64,000 nucleotides of DNA from contig CALVBU010000001.1 in the NCBI GenBank assembly GCA_944325875.1, positions 62,001 through 126,000 on the forward strand, read 5' to 3'. This document shows, piece by piece, positions 27,017 to 37,918 of this stretch (positions are counted from its first letter, which is position 1; each line of letters opens with the position of its first letter). The position numbers and the translations under genes were made by a program. Origin of the DNA: Candidatus Gastranaerophilales bacterium (lineage in GTDB: Bacteria; Cyanobacteriota; Vampirovibrionia; Gastranaerophilales; Gastranaerophilaceae). Below the pieces are notes generated by a model. That model was not told the DNA's origin and did not search any database. It saw only the letters and a program-made list of their open reading frames with translations.

Positions 27017-27484
27017 ATGGAATTCAATGCAACATTCTTAGTTTCAATAATAAGCTTTGTCGTGTTCACTTGGGTTATGAACATGATCTTTTATAAGCCA
27101 ATTGATAAAATAATCACTGAAAGACAGGATTTTATTAGTGAAACGGCTAAAGTTGCGCAAGATATGTCTGATGAAGCTGATAAAATCAATACAGAGAAAG
27201 AAGCTAAACTTTCTAAAGCTAATGAAGATGCAAAAAGTTTAATAAACAAAAACGTTTCAGAAGCAAAAGAAAATGCAAAATTTAAGACTGATGAAGCTAA
27301 AAAGCAAAGTGATTCAGCCATTGCTAATGCTAAAAATGAGCTTCATTCTCAAGCTGAACAGACAAAAGAAGTACTAAGAGGTAACGTAAAAGAACTTGCT
27401 GAGTCAATTTCACAAAAAATTCTTGGAGAAGAATCTAAAATTGACACAGTTGATAATGAAATGATAAATAAGGTAATCAGTTAA
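27017..27484 (+). CDS. atpF2: ATP synthase subunit b' (second stalk subunit)
   Basis: The 155-residue protein has an N-terminal membrane helix (about 5-22), then a highly charged, Ala- and Lys-rich helix to the end. This is the b-type peripheral stalk layout. Being the first of two adjacent b genes, directly after c, it is the b' subunit found in cyanobacteria, chloroplasts and some proteobacteria; b and b' form a heterodimer. It starts two bases after the atpE stop. Confidence 0.9.
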   Translation: MEFNATFLVSIISFVVFTWVMNMIFYKPIDKIITERQDFISETAKVAQDMSDEADKINTEKEAKLSKANEDAKSLINKNVSEAKENAKFKTDEAKKQSDSAIANAKNELHSQAEQTKEVLRGNVKELAESISQKILGEESKIDTVDNEMINKVIS

Positions 27485-27485
27485 T

Positions 27486-27994
27486 ATGAAAGAGTTTTTA
27501 GAAATATGGGACTTAATAGTAAAAAGTAATACATTTAACTTTGTATTACTCGTAGCAATTTTTTGCTTCGTATTCAAAAAAATAAATATTTCAAAAATTC
27601 TCGACAAATTACAAAACGATATTATCAATGCAATTGAGAATGTTAAAAACAGTAAAAGTCTTGCAGGATTAAAATTATCAAAAGCCAAAGATTCTATAAA
27701 AAATATCGACAAAGATATAGAAATTCAAATGGATCAGGCTAATAAAACTGCGAAATCGATTACTGATACTATATTCCAAAATACAGAAAAAAGTATCGAA
27801 CTTATTAACAAAAATATTGATAAAGTAATTTCTACAGAAGAAAAAAGTATTTCTTCTGCTTTAACTGAAAAAACTGCAGAAGCAGCTATTCTTATTGCAG
27901 AAAATCATATCGTTACCACATTAAAAAATAAGCCTGAACTACACAACAGGTACATTGATGAAAGCATACAAGAATTAGACAGGATACAGTTGAT

Positions 27995-27998
<4 letters not shown>
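27486..27998 (+). CDS. atpF: ATP synthase subunit b
   Basis: The 170-residue protein has a hydrophobic N-terminal helix (about 12-30) followed by a long amphipathic helix rich in Lys, Ile and Glu. It pairs with b' to hold the alpha-beta head to subunit a. Sequence similarity to b' is weak, as is usual. It overlaps atpH by four bases, so the two are translationally coupled. Confidence 0.9.
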
Positions 27999-30081
<2,083 letters not shown>

Positions 30082-30091
30082 GGTATAAAAA

Positions 30092-31024
30092 ATGGGCAAT
30101 CTCAAAGACATAAAAAATAGAATAAAAAGTGTTGAAAGTACTAAAAAAATTACGCGAGCAATGAAAATGGTCGCAGCTGCTAAAGTAAAAAAAGCTGAAA
30201 GCACAGTAAAAGCATCAAGACCATTTACGGCAGAATTGAATTCTATGTTTAAAAAACTATTGAATTCAGTCGGTTCCTACAGTGCTCACACACTTAAGAT
30301 AAAGTCTGCGATTGATAACTACCCTGAACTGCTTCAAGTAAGACATATCAAATCAGTCGGTTTACTTGCTATAACTTCGAATAAAGGGTTGGCTGGCGCT
30401 TACAACGCAAATGTTGTAAGAAAAACCGTTAAAAAAATTCAAGAATATAATGAACAAGGAATACATGTTTATTTGTTCATTATTGGTCAAAAAGGGATTT
30501 CAGCCCTAAAACGTAAGATTGAAAATTATGACTGTGAGATTGCCAAAACATACCTAAATGTTGCAAACAACCCATCTGGGAATGCTTGTTTGATGGTAGT
30601 TGAAGATTTAGCTGAATATTTTGTTGAAAAGAAAATCGATAAAATTGAACTTGTTACAACCAGATTTAAAAATATGATGAGCTATTTTGTTGAAGAATGG
30701 GAAGTTTTACCATTAAAAACTCCTGAAGAAGACTACGAAAAGCTTCATGATCACGTTGTCGATCCTATTATGGAATTTGAACCTGATATGCATCATATTT
30801 TACAAAAAATTGTTCCAATGTATGTAACAAATATCATTTATCAAGCAATGTTAGAAGCTCAAGCAAGTGAATTAGCATCAAGAATGACTGCTATGTCTGC
30901 GGCTACAACAAATGCGGAAAAAATGATTACAACACTATCGATTGAATATAACAAATCAAGACAAGCTGCAATTACACAAGAAATTGTAGAAGTAGTTTCG
31001 GGTGCTAATACTCAAGCTAACTAG
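30092..31024 (+). CDS. atpG: ATP synthase subunit gamma
   Basis: The 310-residue central shaft subunit has the N-terminal helix (DIKNRIKSVESTKKITRAMKMVAAAK) and C-terminal helix (ASELASRMTAMSAATTNAEKMI) that form the rotor coiled coil. The segment between VLPL and FEPD, where photosynthetic cyanobacteria carry a regulatory insertion, is only about 25 residues, so the insertion seems absent. It is the last gene of the operon and its TAG overlaps the stop of the convergent unknown gene (shared CTAG). Confidence 0.96.
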   Translation: MGNLKDIKNRIKSVESTKKITRAMKMVAAAKVKKAESTVKASRPFTAELNSMFKKLLNSVGSYSAHTLKIKSAIDNYPELLQVRHIKSVGLLAITSNKGLAGAYNANVVRKTVKKIQEYNEQGIHVYLFIIGQKGISALKRKIENYDCEIAKTYLNVANNPSGNACLMVVEDLAEYFVEKKIDKIELVTTRFKNMMSYFVEEWEVLPLKTPEEDYEKLHDHVVDPIMEFEPDMHHILQKIVPMYVTNIIYQAMLEAQASELASRMTAMSAATTNAEKMITTLSIEYNKSRQAAITQEIVEVVSGANTQAN

Positions 31025-32718
31025 ACGTTTAGAAATTTGTCTTTTTCAATAATTGAATTAGAAGTAAAGTTTTGAGTTTTATTAGCTTCTACAGTTTTTT
31101 CATTAGCAGCGTTAGTTTTTTGTTGAGAATTTTCTTTAGCTGCTAATCTTGCAAGACGCTTAGCTTCGTTCTTTTTAGTCATATAATCGTTTATCTTAGG
31201 GATTCCCCAACCAAGAACAACTGCAGAATATGCATAACCTACTAACTGAGCAATATTTAAATTACGCAATTTAACTCTAGTTAATTTATCTTCTTTTGGT
31301 AATAATTTCATTAATTCGCTAAACTTCAAGGCTTTACCGTCTTTTACAGTTGATATGCCATGTTTCTTTAGCGCACCATATAAGACTTCATCTCTTGTTT
31401 TTAATGAAGAATTTGTCATCCATTTTAAGAAGCCTTGACCATCTTGTTTTGCCATATTAATAAGTGAACCGCTCTTATCAAGAAGTTTAGCAGTACCTTT
31501 TGTAATAAGACTACCTAAAACAAGTAAGCTTAAGAAACCTAATGTATCTTTCACTGCTGATTCTCTGAGTTCATCTTTATCTCTTGCTGAGAACAATCTT
31601 GAAGCAATAGTTACGCCATATACCATTTTTAATTGGTTAATTGTTGGCATCATTCCTTGGAATTGTACTTTTGAAAGTAATTCTTTAGGTTTTGTGGTGA
31701 TAGTTGAAATCGCTGCTGAAGCGAACACAAGACCCAACAACACTTTTTGAATTTTAAATCCTAGTGAATTATCTTTTTCACGTCCGGGTACACCTACAAA
31801 ACCGTCTTGACCAGTCTTTTTCTTAGTCAAATACATATTCATTGGTTGAACAGAAACACCGAATAAAGTTGCAAATCCCAAACCTGCTGCAGCTCTATTA
31901 ATATTGAATTTTCTAAGAGCCTTAACATAATCATTCGCCTTAACATCAGAAACCTGTTCAAAAATTGTCTTAACCTTATCAGACTCAAATGATTTCATAA
32001 CATTATATATATTTGAAATCATATTTTTTAACGAAGTTTGAGATTCTTTACTATAACCTGAGAGTTTTACGTTTTTCTCAGCTCCAGTAGAAGATGTCAT
32101 TATTGAATACAAATATTCTTTTGACTCTTTATCCAACTGTTTAAGATTAGGGTCTTTAAGTTTTTGGTATAACTTATCAACAAACTCTTCTTGAGTTTTT
32201 TCATCAAGTTTTACCCATCCTTTTTCTGCCTCAGCTTCAGAATTTCTAAATTCAAGATTTTCTGCAACCTTTTTCAAAGTGCTTTTTAAAGGATCTTGCG
32301 CTTTTTCTTTATATGATTCACTATGAAAACCTGAAAGTATATCTATAGTACCATTATCAGCAAAAATATGATTAAGATTAAAACCATACTTATCTCTAAG
32401 AGTATAAGCAAGAGCAGCACCTGCAGCAGTACCATACACCCCTACCATTGCATGGTTGAAAGTACCCGCAGATTCACGACGCCCAGTTTCAATACCTGCT
32501 AAAGGGCCCCTATTTGTAAAATCATAAATCGTACGTGGAAGAACCATCGTACATATATCCATAGTATTTGCACCAACAGCCTGATTAACATCGAAAAATC
32601 TTAAAGCTGTAGAGCCTGCAATAGCAGCCGTATCTGCTAAGCCTCTAAATCGAACACTTTCTTTATCATTATCATTTTTGCTATTTACTAATCTCGGGGA
32701 TACACTTTGGACTTTCAT
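31021..32718 (-). CDS. Unknown membrane protein with F-R-G tag (paralogue A)
   Basis: The 565-residue protein is not recognised. The N-terminus is polar (residues 1-22) and ends in VRFRG (F24-G26). An LPRT motif and a RRESAG motif follow near residues 59-82. Several hydrophobic stretches occur at about 88-105, 285-305, 325-345 and 395-415. The C-terminal tail is rich in Lys, Asn and Gln. It aligns throughout with the neighbouring upstream gene (shared LPRT, RRES-G, AAGLG, QPMN/QPIN, MPT-x2-Q, ASR/SSR, LLDK), so the two arose by duplication. AAAGGAAA precedes the ATG. Probably membrane-associated and lineage-specific. Confidence 0.7.
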   Translation of the reverse strand: MKVQSVSPRLVNSKNDNDKESVRFRGLADTAAIAGSTALRFFDVNQAVGANTMDICTMVLPRTIYDFTNRGPLAGIETGRRESAGTFNHAMVGVYGTAAGAALAYTLRDKYGFNLNHIFADNGTIDILSGFHSESYKEKAQDPLKSTLKKVAENLEFRNSEAEAEKGWVKLDEKTQEEFVDKLYQKLKDPNLKQLDKESKEYLYSIMTSSTGAEKNVKLSGYSKESQTSLKNMISNIYNVMKSFESDKVKTIFEQVSDVKANDYVKALRKFNINRAAAGLGFATLFGVSVQPMNMYLTKKKTGQDGFVGVPGREKDNSLGFKIQKVLLGLVFASAAISTITTKPKELLSKVQFQGMMPTINQLKMVYGVTIASRLFSARDKDELRESAVKDTLGFLSLLVLGSLITKGTAKLLDKSGSLINMAKQDGQGFLKWMTNSSLKTRDEVLYGALKKHGISTVKDGKALKFSELMKLLPKEDKLTRVKLRNLNIAQLVGYAYSAVVLGWGIPKINDYMTKKNEAKRLARLAAKENSQQKTNAANEKTVEANKTQNFTSNSIIEKDKFLNV

Positions 32719-32732
32719 TATTATTTCCTTTT

Positions 32733-34439
32733 TTAATTAAAAAATGCTTGAAATGCAGTATTTTTAGATATTTTTAAGTTATTTGAATTATGTACTTCCT
32801 TTTTGCCATTATTACCAGCTAAATCATTTACACTAGCAGGATTTTGAAGTTGTTCTTTTTTTAGAGCTTCCATTTTTTCACGTTCTTTTTTATTAATTTG
32901 AGTTCTTGTATATACAGGAATAAAAATTCCTAATGAAATCAATGAAAATACGATATTCCCTAATTGACAAATAGAACGTAAGTTTTTATTTTTAACTCTT
33001 AACGCTTCATCTTTAAGAGACATTATTTCATCAGTAGATTTAATTGATGTATGTTTAGCCCAATTCCAGAAGCGCTTGAATATATTATCACCCTCTTTAG
33101 AATTTTTCAAGTGGGTAAGTAATTGAGAACCGTTAACATACTTATCAAGAAGTGTCGCAATACATTTTGCAGCATAATCACCCAAGAAATAGAAACTTGA
33201 GAATGTTGCAATATCTCTGATAGTGTTTTCTTTCAATTCATTTGAATCTTCAGCAGCAGCTATACGACTTGAGAACGTTGCAGCTGATATAATTCTTGCC
33301 TGATCCATTGTAGGGAAGATATTCTTAAATTGGAACATCTTTAAGCTAGGTCTGTCCATTAGCATTGAAAGACCTGCAACACCAGCCATTAAAGGTACTG
33401 CAAAGAATTTTTGGACTGTTAGTTTTCTTTTTTCTTCCGGTGTAAGAACTCTTTCTTTATTATCGTTATAAATAGGAGCACCTTTTTTACCTGAAAGTTT
33501 GTGAGTAATCCATCTGTTTATAGGCTGTGCAGAAATAGCTAAAGGGATAATTACGCCAAGCCCTGCCGCACTTTTCCAGTTAACAAGTTTTTTAGCTTTA
33601 GAAAAATATTGCGAAATATTTGCGTCATCCAAATCAACTTTAACAACATTGTGCAACACTTTAGATAAACTATCGCATAATGAACTTAAGTTATTAGAGA
33701 AAAATCCTTTATCACCTGTAAATTTTATATTTTCAGAAGCACCAACTTTACTTACAATTGTTTCATAATATTTTTTATTTAACTTTTTATCCGGCTTGTC
33801 TGAAACAAGATTTTTTGCCCAATCTTTAAGAGTATCAATATATTCAGCATCATCAGCTAAGATATCTTTAAAGTTTTTGATACCACCGTTATCAACATCA
33901 CCGACAACACCAAATAAATTATCAAATGTATTTTTTAACGTATTAAATACTCGTTCTTCTTTTGTTGCACCTTTAGCTTCAGTATAAAATTTCTCAATTT
34001 TATTCAGAGCATCACCATTTGCCCAACACCAAGCAAGACCAGCTTTATTTTTTACAAAATCACCCATAATAGGCTTTTGTAAAGCAGAAGCAACACCAGC
34101 TACAACAAAACTTGGAATAATACAGTTAATGATTAATCCAGAAGATTCTCTACGGAAAGCTTCAAAGCCACCCATGACATTTAGATGTCTTTTATTATTT
34201 TCATTACCATTTTCATCTTTTTTCTTTGAACCAATAAATGTTTCAAAATAAGTACGTGGCAAAATTGCAGTAGACAAATCCAAGAACGTAACATTCCACA
34301 TAGGCTCACGTTCACAAGCCTGAATACCTTTTAAGGCAAGCTCACCTAAGCCTTTAAAAGCTGGTTGTTGATTTGAATTTTTATTACTGTCCTTTTTAGG
34401 GGCGTATTGTTTTCTACTTACACTAATCTTATCAATCAT
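32733..34439 (-). CDS. Unknown membrane protein with F-K-G tag (paralogue B)
   Basis: The 568-residue protein is the diverged paralogue of the next gene, 14 bases downstream on the same strand. It starts with a polar, Lys/Asn/Gln-rich stretch ending PAFKG (F28-G30), then LPRTYFE and RRESSG. Hydrophobic stretches at about 105-125, 300-318, 350-368 and 505-525 suggest membrane association. The end is polar. No catalytic motif was recognised. A TGTTATAAT extended -10 box lies 42 bases upstream of the ATG and would drive both genes. No clear Shine-Dalgarno is present. Confidence 0.7.
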   Translation of the reverse strand: MIDKISVSRKQYAPKKDSNKNSNQQPAFKGLGELALKGIQACEREPMWNVTFLDLSTAILPRTYFETFIGSKKKDENGNENNKRHLNVMGGFEAFRRESSGLIINCIIPSFVVAGVASALQKPIMGDFVKNKAGLAWCWANGDALNKIEKFYTEAKGATKEERVFNTLKNTFDNLFGVVGDVDNGGIKNFKDILADDAEYIDTLKDWAKNLVSDKPDKKLNKKYYETIVSKVGASENIKFTGDKGFFSNNLSSLCDSLSKVLHNVVKVDLDDANISQYFSKAKKLVNWKSAAGLGVIIPLAISAQPINRWITHKLSGKKGAPIYNDNKERVLTPEEKRKLTVQKFFAVPLMAGVAGLSMLMDRPSLKMFQFKNIFPTMDQARIISAATFSSRIAAAEDSNELKENTIRDIATFSSFYFLGDYAAKCIATLLDKYVNGSQLLTHLKNSKEGDNIFKRFWNWAKHTSIKSTDEIMSLKDEALRVKNKNLRSICQLGNIVFSLISLGIFIPVYTRTQINKKEREKMEALKKEQLQNPASVNDLAGNNGKKEVHNSNNLKISKNTAFQAFFN

Positions 34440-34481
34440 AAATATTTCGTCTGGAATTTATTGTTGTCTAATGTACACTTA

Positions 34482-34490
34482 ATTATAACA
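34482..34490 (-). promoter_or_regulatory. Extended -10 promoter of the paralogous pair
   Basis: Minus-strand TGTTATAAT is a perfect extended -10 element. No convincing -35 box is visible. Transcription would start near 34475 and cover both paralogues. Confidence 0.45.
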
Positions 34491-34773
34491 ACACTACAAA
34501 CAGATTAAAAGTAGTGAATAAAAAAAATTGCCCCAACAGCGCTAAATGTAAAGAGAATATTAAGAGCGAATTTTGCATTTTTTTATAAAAATAATATATT
34601 TTTAAACATTTTTTTTATTTTTTATAAAAAAAATAAAAGAAAAAAAGTCATATTTAACCAAATTTCTAAAAATTTTTCTAAAAAATTTTTGTAAAATTTT
34701 GTTAATTTTTTTAAATTTGTGTTAGAAGGTATAGACAAAGTATATAAAAAAAAAAAATAAGTGCATGCCAAAA
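34491..34773. other. AT-rich, A-tract-containing intergenic region
   Basis: No gene was found here. From about 34555 to 34760 the DNA is nearly free of G and C, with many A and T runs of four to eleven bases and repeated AAATTTTT blocks. It could be intrinsically bent and may terminate the XRE gene. A lone TGCATGC at 34762-34768 matches part of the operator on the other side of the XRE gene. Confidence 0.5.
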
Positions 34774-34995
34774 CTAAAAATTTAATAATTCAGCAACAGA
34801 CATATTAAATGCGGATGCAATTTTTAAAAGTGTAAGATACTTGGGCTCCACTATCGCTTGTTCAATTCGTGAAAGAGTAGACGGTTCTAGCCCATTTTTA
34901 TAACAAAGCTCAGTAAGCGTATATTTTTTTGACTTTCTTAATGATTTTATTCTCTCACCAAGTCTTTTAAGTTCTTCAAAATCTGTTTCTTGCAT
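34774..34995 (-). CDS. XRE-family transcriptional regulator
   Basis: The 73-residue protein is a single helix-turn-helix domain: RLGERIKSLRKSKKYTLTELCYKNGLEPSTLSRIEQAI is split over the five helices of the Cro/CI fold, with recognition helix near STLSRIE. The ATG at 34995 was preferred over a TTG at 35043. That ATG lies within a palindromic repeat (34991-35002), so the protein probably binds over its own start. It is divergent from a pilin-like gene across two copies of the palindrome. No Shine-Dalgarno is visible; a TATATT box lies 18 bases before the ATG. Confidence 0.82.
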   Translation of the reverse strand: MQETDFEELKRLGERIKSLRKSKKYTLTELCYKNGLEPSTLSRIEQAIVEPKYLTLLKIASAFNMSVAELLNF

Positions 34996-35048
34996 ACATG
35001 CAATTTTAATGGTAATATATAAGCAAAATTTGCACGCATGCAAATTTT
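34991..35048. repeat. Paired TGCA-N4-TGCA palindromes between XRE and pilin genes
   Basis: TGCATACATGCA (34991-35002) and TGCACGCATGCA (35031-35042) start 40 bases apart, about four helical turns. The second is the centre of a perfect 10-bp inverted repeat (35025-35034 with 35039-35048, spacer CGCA). One site covers the XRE start and the other its probable -35 region, and both lie upstream of the pilin gene. They are strong candidates for the XRE operators. Confidence 0.65.
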
Positions 35049-35078
35049 ATATTATTTGTATCAATGTAAGGAGTATAA

Positions 35079-35783
35079 ATGAGAAAGAAAGCATTCACAT
35101 TAGCAGAAGTACTTATTACACTGGGTATAATTGGAATTGTCGCTGCAATGACATTACCTACATTAATTCAAAAAAACAATAACAAAGTAGTTGAAGCAAG
35201 ATTAGCAAAATTCTATTCAGGTATAAATCAAGCAATAAAACTAGCCGAAGTTGATTACGGTGATAAATCTTATTGGTATCAAGACACAAATAACATTGAT
35301 ATAGATGAAGAAGGTAAGCCTATAAATGGTAGCTCAACTGTAGAAAAATGGTGGAATAAGTATATTGCACCTTATATGAAAACCATAGAAGTAAAATATG
35401 ATACAAACGGACTTCCAATTTTTATTTTTGCTGACGGATCTTCTTTGAAAGCAAATCAAACCAATGCTATGAGGGATTGGGTATTTTATACCACTGATAG
35501 AGATAAATGCATAAAAAAATACAGTTCAGAAGACGAAAGCAGAGGTAAATGCTCTTTTCCGTTTATTTATGCACCAACTAATGAATCATTTCCATATAAC
35601 TATAAAAAAGGATTTGAGCCTTATAAGGCTGGGTGGGATGGAACAAAACAAGGCTTATATGACGGCAATGGGATAGGTTGCAATAACAAAGAAGGAAAAA
35701 TGAATAAAGCATTTTGTGGAGCTTTAATACAGTATAATGGTTGGAAAATACCTGATGATTATCCATTTAAGGTAAGTTATTAA
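35079..35783 (+). CDS. Type IV pilin-like / pseudopilin protein
   Basis: The 234-residue protein begins MRKKA-FTLAEVLITLGIIGIVAAMTLPTLIQ with the prepilin-peptidase site (Ala -1, Phe +1, Glu +5) and assembly helix. The C-terminal 60 residues (KGFEPYKAGWDGT, then ALIQYNGWKIPDDYPFK) match the pilin fragment at 1-618. Conserved Cys residues in the C-terminal part could form disulfides. AAGGAG precedes the ATG. It is divergent from an XRE gene with palindromic sites between. Its end overlaps the convergent CCA gene by 17 bases. Whether it is a structural or minor pilin is unknown. Confidence 0.88.
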   Translation: MRKKAFTLAEVLITLGIIGIVAAMTLPTLIQKNNNKVVEARLAKFYSGINQAIKLAEVDYGDKSYWYQDTNNIDIDEEGKPINGSSTVEKWWNKYIAPYMKTIEVKYDTNGLPIFIFADGSSLKANQTNAMRDWVFYTTDRDKCIKKYSSEDESRGKCSFPFIYAPTNESFPYNYKKGFEPYKAGWDGTKQGLYDGNGIGCNNKEGKMNKAFCGALIQYNGWKIPDDYPFKVSY

Positions 35784-37188
35784 TAAATTCAATTGCTTGC
35801 TCTTTTGTAACTACCTCACCTGATAATTGGGCTTCGTGCAGAGCATTCATAATTTCACCAAGCCTTTTAGACGGTTTTATGTTTAAAATTTTCATTACAT
35901 CATTACCATCAAGTAAAATAGGCAAAGGTTCTAGAGTATCTTTAACACTCAGGTAGAAATTCAAAAGTTTATTTAGATTTGATATATTATTTTCAACCAT
36001 TTCATCAGATACAGCCTCTCCTCTAGCAGATAGTCTATCAGCTTGAGCTAGAATTATGTTATCGATAGAATTATCATCCATTTTTCTAACATAACGCATC
36101 ATAACTTTCTCTCCATTTGCAGAATTATAATCGACTTCAGGAGCAGACATAACTTGAGATGGGTATATGTGATTTCTTATCATAGAAGAAACATATTCAA
36201 TCTGCTTATTAGAAAAATTCATACTTTTCAATAATTTAACAGACATTTTAGCCCCAACATCATCATGTTTTATAAATCTATGACGACCGGTATCTTCTTC
36301 AATAGTCCAAGTTGAGAATTTTCCAATATCATGTAAAAATCCAGCCAGCTTCAAATGAGCTAACCTTGATGCGCCTCCGAAATCAATTTTATCCATATGC
36401 TCTCTTACAACATCAGGAGCACTTTCATAAATTAATTGAATTTGTCTCACGGTTTCAACGGAATGATGAAACAAATCCAAATGATGATGAGTATTTGGCG
36501 GAACTTTTTTTAACTCATTGACTATAGGGAAAATTTCCTCTAAAAGCCAAGTTTTATTCATATTCAAAAGAGCTTTATCAGCGTATTTACCGCCAAACAA
36601 AAGAATTAATTCATGAACAATACGTTCAACAGCAGGCTTATGGATTAGTTTTACAAATTTACATACAGCATGAATAGTTTCAGCAGTAAGTTCAAACCCA
36701 AGTGTAGCCTGAAAACGGTATACCCTTAAAAGCCTCAACGGATCATCTTCAAAATTATGTTCATTGATATAGTTAATAGTATGGTTATGAATATCAGTAA
36801 CACCACCGCACAAATCAATTACTTCAGCAGTTCTAATATTCACAGCTACGGCATTAATTGTTAAATCTCGTCGCATTAAATCCTTGTGTAAAGACCCTTC
36901 TATAGGATTTGTAATATCAATATAATTAATTTTATCAGGTAAAACTAAACGATAGATTTTATTTTCTTCATCTAACGGAACATAGACTGCGTCAAAAACT
37001 TTTTGCAACTTTAATGCAAAATCTTTTGCATCTTCATCTACAACAATAATATCTTTATCAAAGCTGTCCTTACCCATTAGGAAATCCCTAACAGTACCGC
37101 CGACCAAATAAATTTCGTTATCACAGGATGCTATAATTTTAGATAGAACACTATCTGATGCAATTTTAGTTTTGATTAGAGTATTCAT
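35767..37188 (-). CDS. CCA-adding / poly(A) polymerase-family tRNA nucleotidyltransferase with HD domain
   Basis: The 473-residue enzyme has the class II nucleotidyltransferase head (YLVGGTVRDFLMG, then the metal-binding DKD at DSFDKDIIVV), the RRDLTINAVAV motif and the neck EDDPLRLLRVYRFQATLGF. A C-terminal HD phosphohydrolase domain (LHDIGKFSTW) follows. It adds CCA (or A, in organisms with split enzymes) to tRNA 3' ends. Whether it is the full CCA enzyme cannot be settled by eye. It overlaps rsmE by 23 bases. Confidence 0.9.
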   Translation of the reverse strand: MNTLIKTKIASDSVLSKIIASCDNEIYLVGGTVRDFLMGKDSFDKDIIVVDEDAKDFALKLQKVFDAVYVPLDEENKIYRLVLPDKINYIDITNPIEGSLHKDLMRRDLTINAVAVNIRTAEVIDLCGGVTDIHNHTINYINEHNFEDDPLRLLRVYRFQATLGFELTAETIHAVCKFVKLIHKPAVERIVHELILLFGGKYADKALLNMNKTWLLEEIFPIVNELKKVPPNTHHHLDLFHHSVETVRQIQLIYESAPDVVREHMDKIDFGGASRLAHLKLAGFLHDIGKFSTWTIEEDTGRHRFIKHDDVGAKMSVKLLKSMNFSNKQIEYVSSMIRNHIYPSQVMSAPEVDYNSANGEKVMMRYVRKMDDNSIDNIILAQADRLSARGEAVSDEMVENNISNLNKLLNFYLSVKDTLEPLPILLDGNDVMKILNIKPSKRLGEIMNALHEAQLSGEVVTKEQAIEFINNLP

Positions 37189-37906
37189 AAATAATATTTC
37201 CTAACGCTACGATTACTGCCGTTTCTGCTTTTAAAATTAAATCACCTAATGTTAACATAGGGATATTATTTTGTTCAAAGAATTCAAATTCCCTATCGGA
37301 GAAGCCTCCTTCAGGACCAATTATAACAAGAACTCTTTCCCCTTTCTTAATTGGTTTATTTTGACAATAAGAATGGAGAGTTAAATTCGTACGTCTTTCA
37401 CAAAAAGCAATAACTCTATCAAAAGAGTCTTCTTGCAAGAGTTTATCCAAAGTCGTATAGGTTTCGCAAGTAGGAATATCGGCTCTTTCGCACTGTTTTG
37501 AAGCCTCATACATAGTCCGTTGCCATTTTGCTATTTTCTTTTCAATAACGCTTTTATTAAGACTGCAATTATCAGTAAGAATAGGATATACTGCTTCGGC
37601 GCCCAATTCTGTGGCTTTTTCAATAATGACAGACTGCGCGTCACTCCGAAGTGGACTTTGCGCAAGATATAATCTAAAATCAAGGTTTCTAGTAGATTTA
37701 TAAGAAGTTTCAATTTTCGCTGTTATCTCCCTGTTTGTAATTTGCTCAATAACAGTTTCGTATTGAATTTTATTTTCGTCAATTAAAAGTAATTTTTCAC
37801 CGACTTTTGAACGCAATGACTTTGCTATATGCTTATAATTATCTTCATCATTAATTAATGCATATCCACTCTTAACATTTTCAGACTTTATAAAAAAATG
37901 TGGCAA
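37166..37906 (-). CDS. rsmE: 16S rRNA (uracil-1498 N3)-methyltransferase RsmE
   Basis: The 246-residue SPOUT methyltransferase starts MPHFFIKSENV (the usual beginning of RsmE) and carries the knot motifs VLVIIGPEGGFSDREFEFF and LTLGDLILKAETAVIVAL that bind S-adenosylmethionine. It methylates the ribosomal decoding region. The start codon is TTG at 37906, supported by a perfect AAGGAGG (37920-37914) at seven-base spacing; no nearby ATG fits. It overlaps both neighbours closely and is in one operon with them. Confidence 0.93.
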   Translation of the reverse strand: MPHFFIKSENVKSGYALINDEDNYKHIAKSLRSKVGEKLLLIDENKIQYETVIEQITNREITAKIETSYKSTRNLDFRLYLAQSPLRSDAQSVIIEKATELGAEAVYPILTDNCSLNKSVIEKKIAKWQRTMYEASKQCERADIPTCETYTTLDKLLQEDSFDRVIAFCERRTNLTLHSYCQNKPIKKGERVLVIIGPEGGFSDREFEFFEQNNIPMLTLGDLILKAETAVIVALGNIIYEYSNQN

Positions 37907-37918
37907 GGTTAATCCTCC

